This document shows, in pieces, positions 60,366-64,000 of a stretch of 64,000 nt of DNA. The DNA is from Enterobacteriaceae bacterium RIT714. Lineage in GTDB: Bacteria; Pseudomonadota; Gammaproteobacteria; Enterobacterales; Enterobacteriaceae. A model generated the notes under the pieces. That model worked only from the letters and a program-made list of their open reading frames with translations. It was not told where the DNA came from and did not search any database. Within the stretch, counting starts at the first letter, position 1; every line of letters begins with the position of its first letter. The translations under genes and the position numbers were made by a program. The DNA is taken from assembly GCA_009668015.1 (NCBI GenBank), contig WJYB01000016.1:18236-82235 (forward strand), given 5' to 3'.

Positions 60366-61517
60366 TCACGCTATATATTCTTTAACCAAAGACATTATCT
60401 TATCTACACGACGTTCTTGAGAACCATACTTTGAGACAATACTAATAGCCTTCACGCATCTACTCTCAATATCAATATCTTCTAACGCAGCATATAATGC
60501 ATCTGCATAACTATTTATATCATCACTTGCATAGTAATAGGCATAATTCCCACATATTGATTCTGAAAAGTCAAACCGCGGCACAACTAATGGTTTCAAG
60601 GTAGCCATGGCTTCAATATAACTGGTTGAAAACACCTCAAGCGCACTTGGCTGTAAAATTACATCATACTGCTTATAAATAGCTAAAGCGTCTTTATGTT
60701 GAAATGCTCCAATATTAATAAAAGAAGATTCAACATTAAGTTTTCGGGCGATCGCTACAATGCTTTCATAATCACACTGAGATTGAACTGTAAAAATCAC
60801 ATCAACTTCATAACCATATTTTTTTTGTAACAATGAAATTACATGAGGAATTTTCTCGAGATCTTTATGTTTGTAGTATGCAGTTGGAACTAATATTTTC
60901 TTTCCTGTATCTTGTGATTCGATTTCGTAAGCGTCAATATTTATAGTATTGAGATATTCTATAAACTCTTCTGAGACGGAATTATAAATTACATGGATCG
61001 GTGCACTGGCACCGACGATCATATGTAAACTCTTTTCTGATGACTCTGTTTGAACAATCCATACATCAGCTTTCTTTATTTCTTTTCTCTGATAAATTGT
61101 TTTTAGTCTTCGCTTGAACTGTTCAACATAATTCCCATATAATTTATATGCATAATTTGAAGCTCCCAATATATAAGGGTTACTACAACCCAAAATATGT
61201 CGCACAGGAAAAGAAATATATGCAGGCCCTGCTGAGGTATAAACAAGCTTTGGCATTAACCTCTTTACTAGTTTTAAAATCTCTCTGCGAGTCATTAGTG
61301 ATGATGCTGGGGATTTATATGCTACATAAAATGTCCCTTCTTGCATCAGATGCCTAACTTGATCAAAAACTTGTGGGCTTAGCAAAAAGTACCATTGTAA
61401 GTTAAACCCATTATTCATGAAGACATGATTGATAAAATTCACGCTATTCTGGATGCCACCACCAACTACATTGGTTGAGCAATTAAATACTATATCAAAT
61501 TTATTGGTATTATCCAT
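60366..61517 (-). CDS. Glycosyltransferase, GT4-like
   Basis: The 383-residue protein has a GT-B fold pattern, with the donor-side motif LQPSALEVFSTSYIEAMATL near residue 290 and KILVPTAYYKHKDLEKI in the middle. It adds one sugar of the O-unit; donor and linkage are unknown. Its start shares one base with the stop of the upstream transferase. The gene is very AT-rich, as expected for an O-antigen-specific gene. Confidence 0.78.
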   Translation of the reverse strand: MDNTNKFDIVFNCSTNVVGGGIQNSVNFINHVFMNNGFNLQWYFLLSPQVFDQVRHLMQEGTFYVAYKSPASSLMTRREILKLVKRLMPKLVYTSAGPAYISFPVRHILGCSNPYILGASNYAYKLYGNYVEQFKRRLKTIYQRKEIKKADVWIVQTESSEKSLHMIVGASAPIHVIYNSVSEEFIEYLNTINIDAYEIESQDTGKKILVPTAYYKHKDLEKIPHVISLLQKKYGYEVDVIFTVQSQCDYESIVAIARKLNVESSFINIGAFQHKDALAIYKQYDVILQPSALEVFSTSYIEAMATLKPLVVPRFDFSESICGNYAYYYASDDINSYADALYAALEDIDIESRCVKAISIVSKYGSQERRVDKIMSLVKEYIA

Positions 61518-62677
61518 TACTTAGCTTGCCTAAAGAACATATGTAACCTTTCAACGTTGGCTTTAGTTGAATACTTATTTTCAAAAATATTTGCAATACT
61601 GTGTCGGAACCGTATTTTATTATCGAAAGCATTCTCAATCAATTGGTTAATATTGTCTTTCCCTGGCTGGAATAAAATACCGGTTTCTGGAAAATCATCC
61701 ACAATATCCCCCACCCCATTTGTTATAACTGGGACTCCATGTGACAGTGCTTCAACATATTTTGAAGGAAAACCTGCTAGAGCGTAGCGTTTTTGTTCCC
61801 TAAAGAAGACGCAGTAGTCAATTTTTTTATAATAATCTATAACTTCAGACATTTTTAAACGACCTAAAAAAACGCATATAGTATCAAGAATATTGTTATT
61901 AATATTACATGCTGGGTATTGTTCTAAAAAGTCATCTTTTGTTATTCCAGCGATATAAAACCTTATCGAGATATCTATTTCCTTATTACTGAGCAAATCA
62001 TATATAAATAAATCGAGTCGATCTTTTTTGCCCGGCGAACCCGCATACATAAAAGTCACATCATAATCACCGGTTTTATTACTCGACCTAATAGTATTGT
62101 TTTCATCAGCAAGTGGAGGGACTTTAATTACATGTATTTTTTTTTGTTGATAGTAATGCTCAAGAAAACTTGAAATAGCAATAACATTTCTGACTAATGG
62201 ATATGCCAAGTGCATGCGGAACCAATTTTCAATTGACGCCGGACCGTAACTTCCGCCGATGATATGCTCGCTTTCATACCATTCCGTTGAGTCTAGCACC
62301 AGCTTTTTATTAAACAAATAGCTCAAAATTACACATGCCACAGTAAAAACAAAAGGTGTGTTATAAAGAACAATATGTGTAAATCGATCTCTTTTTCTAA
62401 ACATCCACGGAATTATTGTTATTCCCATAAACAAAAAACCGAATAATTTTTTAAATTTCGAGTCGCGTTTTTTATCCAACAATGAAAATGATAAATGGGA
62501 GATCTTTCTGGTCAACGATGTCTCTTTAGTTGTTCCTTGTTCCCAACCACCAATTATTATGTTTTCGCAATCATTAAATTTTTCGATAGTTTTTGCGATA
62601 TTTAGCACTCGCTTACCAGCAGCGTCTTTATCAGGAAACCTAAACATACCTGTATAAAATACTGACAAACTATCCAT
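61517..62677 (-). CDS. Glycosyltransferase, GT-B type
   Basis: The 386-residue product has the GT-B C-terminal pattern FPSKYVEALSHGVPVITNG and a hydrophobic segment typical of membrane-associated transferases (FVFTVACVILSYLFNKKLVL). DSTEWYESEHI is seen in several O-unit transferases. Its start overlaps the end of the upstream wzy by eight bases. The transferred sugar cannot be deduced. Confidence 0.75.
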   Translation of the reverse strand: MDSLSVFYTGMFRFPDKDAAGKRVLNIAKTIEKFNDCENIIIGGWEQGTTKETSLTRKISHLSFSLLDKKRDSKFKKLFGFLFMGITIIPWMFRKRDRFTHIVLYNTPFVFTVACVILSYLFNKKLVLDSTEWYESEHIIGGSYGPASIENWFRMHLAYPLVRNVIAISSFLEHYYQQKKIHVIKVPPLADENNTIRSSNKTGDYDVTFMYAGSPGKKDRLDLFIYDLLSNKEIDISIRFYIAGITKDDFLEQYPACNINNNILDTICVFLGRLKMSEVIDYYKKIDYCVFFREQKRYALAGFPSKYVEALSHGVPVITNGVGDIVDDFPETGILFQPGKDNINQLIENAFDNKIRFRHSIANIFENKYSTKANVERLHMFFRQAK

Positions 62678-63791
62678 TAATTAAACTCCCTCTTTTCCTA
62701 TAATTTATATACATGCAGATACCCAATATCTGTAGGGTTGGGAAAAAGAGAATAAAGTATCTTAAATTTATTGTTGGGTTAAATAGCCAAATACCAAAGA
62801 ATGCATTGATCATAGCAAGTAGATACTTCTCTTTTTTTCCCATGTAAAAACGATAATTCAGGATGACGTTTATCAAAAATGGTGAAAGGAGCAACAGGAA
62901 GATGACCTGAGGAATATTTTTCATTCTGCCTACATCTATCACTTCACCATTTATAAAATAGAATGAGATTAATGCATCATGAATATATTGAATTGCACGT
63001 ACAGGATTTAGCAATAGTGAGCCGATATAATATTTTGTATTTAGGCTATAAACCAAGTAACTCATACCATCTGACAGTGTTGATTCATTAAAGAAATCAA
63101 TTTGATACTTTGCCAGCACACCATTCATCAACGACAGAAAAATATAAACACAAATGAATTTTAATACATGATTTTTTTTACCAACCACAAAAAATAAATA
63201 TAATAAAAGTAACGCAGGCAATTGAAATCGAATTAACATTGATAATATGGTTAAAATGAAAAATTGTCTCCATTGGTTACTTATCGAATAGTTTATGGCA
63301 AGTAAAATTATTAATATAGTAAATGAGTCTTTATTGATAAGTTGGGCGAAATACAAAAGTGGGGACATAACAAAAAAAGTGAGTGTCCAGACTGGGTTTA
63401 ATCCGAGTTTATATATAATCGACGAATAAACTCTCATTGCATACATCATAATAATTAGGTTAACAACCAATGCCAGCGTCTCATAATTGAGTTCTAGATC
63501 TATTTGTTCAAGAATAGTATGAATACAATAATATACGAGAGATATGCCAAAGTTATTATTCAATCCAGATAAAGTTACCCAATCACCAGTTTTTTCTATC
63601 TCATCTATATAGCTAAGGTAAACATAATGATCATGGATATTTACGGGATTGAGCCACCCTTTAATTGGTTCATAAGTGAACCCTGTATCATATGCAAATA
63701 GCCAAAAATAAATAAAACAGGACATGCAGAATATTATAAAAAGATAATATTTGAATATTATAATGGATTTGTTCTGATGGTTAATTTCCAT
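62670..63791 (-). CDS. wzy: Probable O-antigen polymerase Wzy
   Basis: The 373-residue protein is strongly hydrophobic with ten or more membrane segments and a larger hydrophilic loop in the middle (about 215-270). This is the layout of Wzy, which joins O-units in the periplasm. No other gene in the visible cluster fits this role. Sequence conservation of Wzy is low, so the call rests on topology and position between glycosyltransferases and wzx. The ATG at 63791 is favoured; a GTG at 63803 is possible. Confidence 0.68.
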   Translation of the reverse strand: MEINHQNKSIIIFKYYLFIIFCMSCFIYFWLFAYDTGFTYEPIKGWLNPVNIHDHYVYLSYIDEIEKTGDWVTLSGLNNNFGISLVYYCIHTILEQIDLELNYETLALVVNLIIMMYAMRVYSSIIYKLGLNPVWTLTFFVMSPLLYFAQLINKDSFTILIILLAINYSISNQWRQFFILTILSMLIRFQLPALLLLYLFFVVGKKNHVLKFICVYIFLSLMNGVLAKYQIDFFNESTLSDGMSYLVYSLNTKYYIGSLLLNPVRAIQYIHDALISFYFINGEVIDVGRMKNIPQVIFLLLLSPFLINVILNYRFYMGKKEKYLLAMINAFFGIWLFNPTINLRYFILFFPTLQILGICMYINYRKRGSLING

Positions 63792-63799
63792 ATTATTCT

Positions 63800-64000
63800 T
63801 CACGTCCAAAGTTGTAGAGACAATACGATAACAAAGCAAAACAATACATATACATGACAATATCGCATATCAAATTTCATTGGATGTAGCTTTTCAGCCA
63901 CAAGCCAGGTTGAATATGTCAGGATAATGTTTGATATAAGTATAGAATATGCTACTCCATTCAACCCCCACATAACCCCTGCAAATATCATTAAAATGAA
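63800..64000 (-). CDS. wzx: O-antigen flippase Wzx, C-terminal fragment
   Basis: The frame is open to the window edge, with 66 codons and a stop at 63800. The visible part, with FAGVMWGLNGVAYSILISN followed by two more hydrophobic segments, is typical of the last helices of Wzx flippases that move lipid-linked O-units across the inner membrane. The N-terminal part lies beyond the window. Confidence 0.7.
   Translation of the reverse strand, partial: FILMIFAGVMWGLNGVAYSILISNIILTYSTWLVAEKLHPMKFDMRYCHVYVLFCFVIVLSLQLWT

Overview
The window is a chromosomal segment of an Enterobacteriaceae bacterium. The order shiA-amn, two tRNA-Asn genes around yeeO, then tmaR(yeeX)-yeeA-sbmC-dacD-sbcB-plaP-yeeY-yeeZ-hisLGDCBHAFI-wzzB-ugd-gnd-O-antigen cluster matches the his/rfb region of Escherichia, Enterobacter and Citrobacter. 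The proteins are near-identical in family and length to the E. coli ones but not the same. The extra UDP-glucuronate 4-epimerase between wzzB and ugd, the aminopeptidase P gene after amn, and ymjA beside tmaR suggest an Enterobacter/Lelliottia-type genome; the species is not settled by the sequence.

Layout. (1) Positions 1-4782 hold an envelope cluster: the tail of an RND adaptor, an RND permease, a membrane acyltransferase and, convergent to these, pagP. (2) Positions 5039-11666 hold shiA, amn, a PepP-like peptidase and yeeO between two tRNA-Asn genes in inverted orientation. (3) Positions 11651-33586 are a roughly 21.9 kb island bounded by a perfect 20-bp direct repeat of the tRNA-Asn 3' end, with a P4-type integrase just inside the left end. 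(4) Positions 33742-50209 are ordinary core genome, including the complete histidine operon with its leader peptide and attenuator. (5) Positions 50222-64000 are the surface-polysaccharide region: wzzB, UDP-GlcA epimerase, ugd, gnd and the AT-rich distal part of an O-antigen cluster with the UDP-L-FucNAc pathway (fnlABC), wbuB, wbuC, two more glycosyltransferases, a probable wzy and the end of wzx.

The island is the accessory part. Behind the integrase it carries a second tyrosine recombinase, a HigBA-type toxin-antitoxin pair and a P4-like immunity segment (short overlapping ORFs and RNA-like hairpins, then a 155-aa protein and a Ner-like regulator). Two tightly packed minus-strand operons follow. 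One is a complete Wadjet (JetABCD / MksFEBG-like) plasmid-defence set with a MukB-sized SMC protein. The other is a six-gene operon: a sigma-region-4-like protein, a 189-aa partner, a fusion of ImmA/IrrE metallopeptidase with UvrD-type helicase and a C-terminal Cys-rich RecB-like domain, a triple ubiquitin-like (multiubiquitin) protein, a ThiF/E1 protein with a DUF6791-type N-terminus, and a DUF6527 protein. This ubiquitin-like conjugation module, apparently coupled to a protease-helicase and a transcription-type regulator, is the strongest candidate for an incompletely described system. The outer edge of the island carries an unrecognised 332-aa gene with a palindrome upstream.

All calls rest on reading motifs, lengths, start sites and gene order. 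No database search was possible. Family names given for accessory genes are from recall of conserved motifs and should be confirmed by profile searches.
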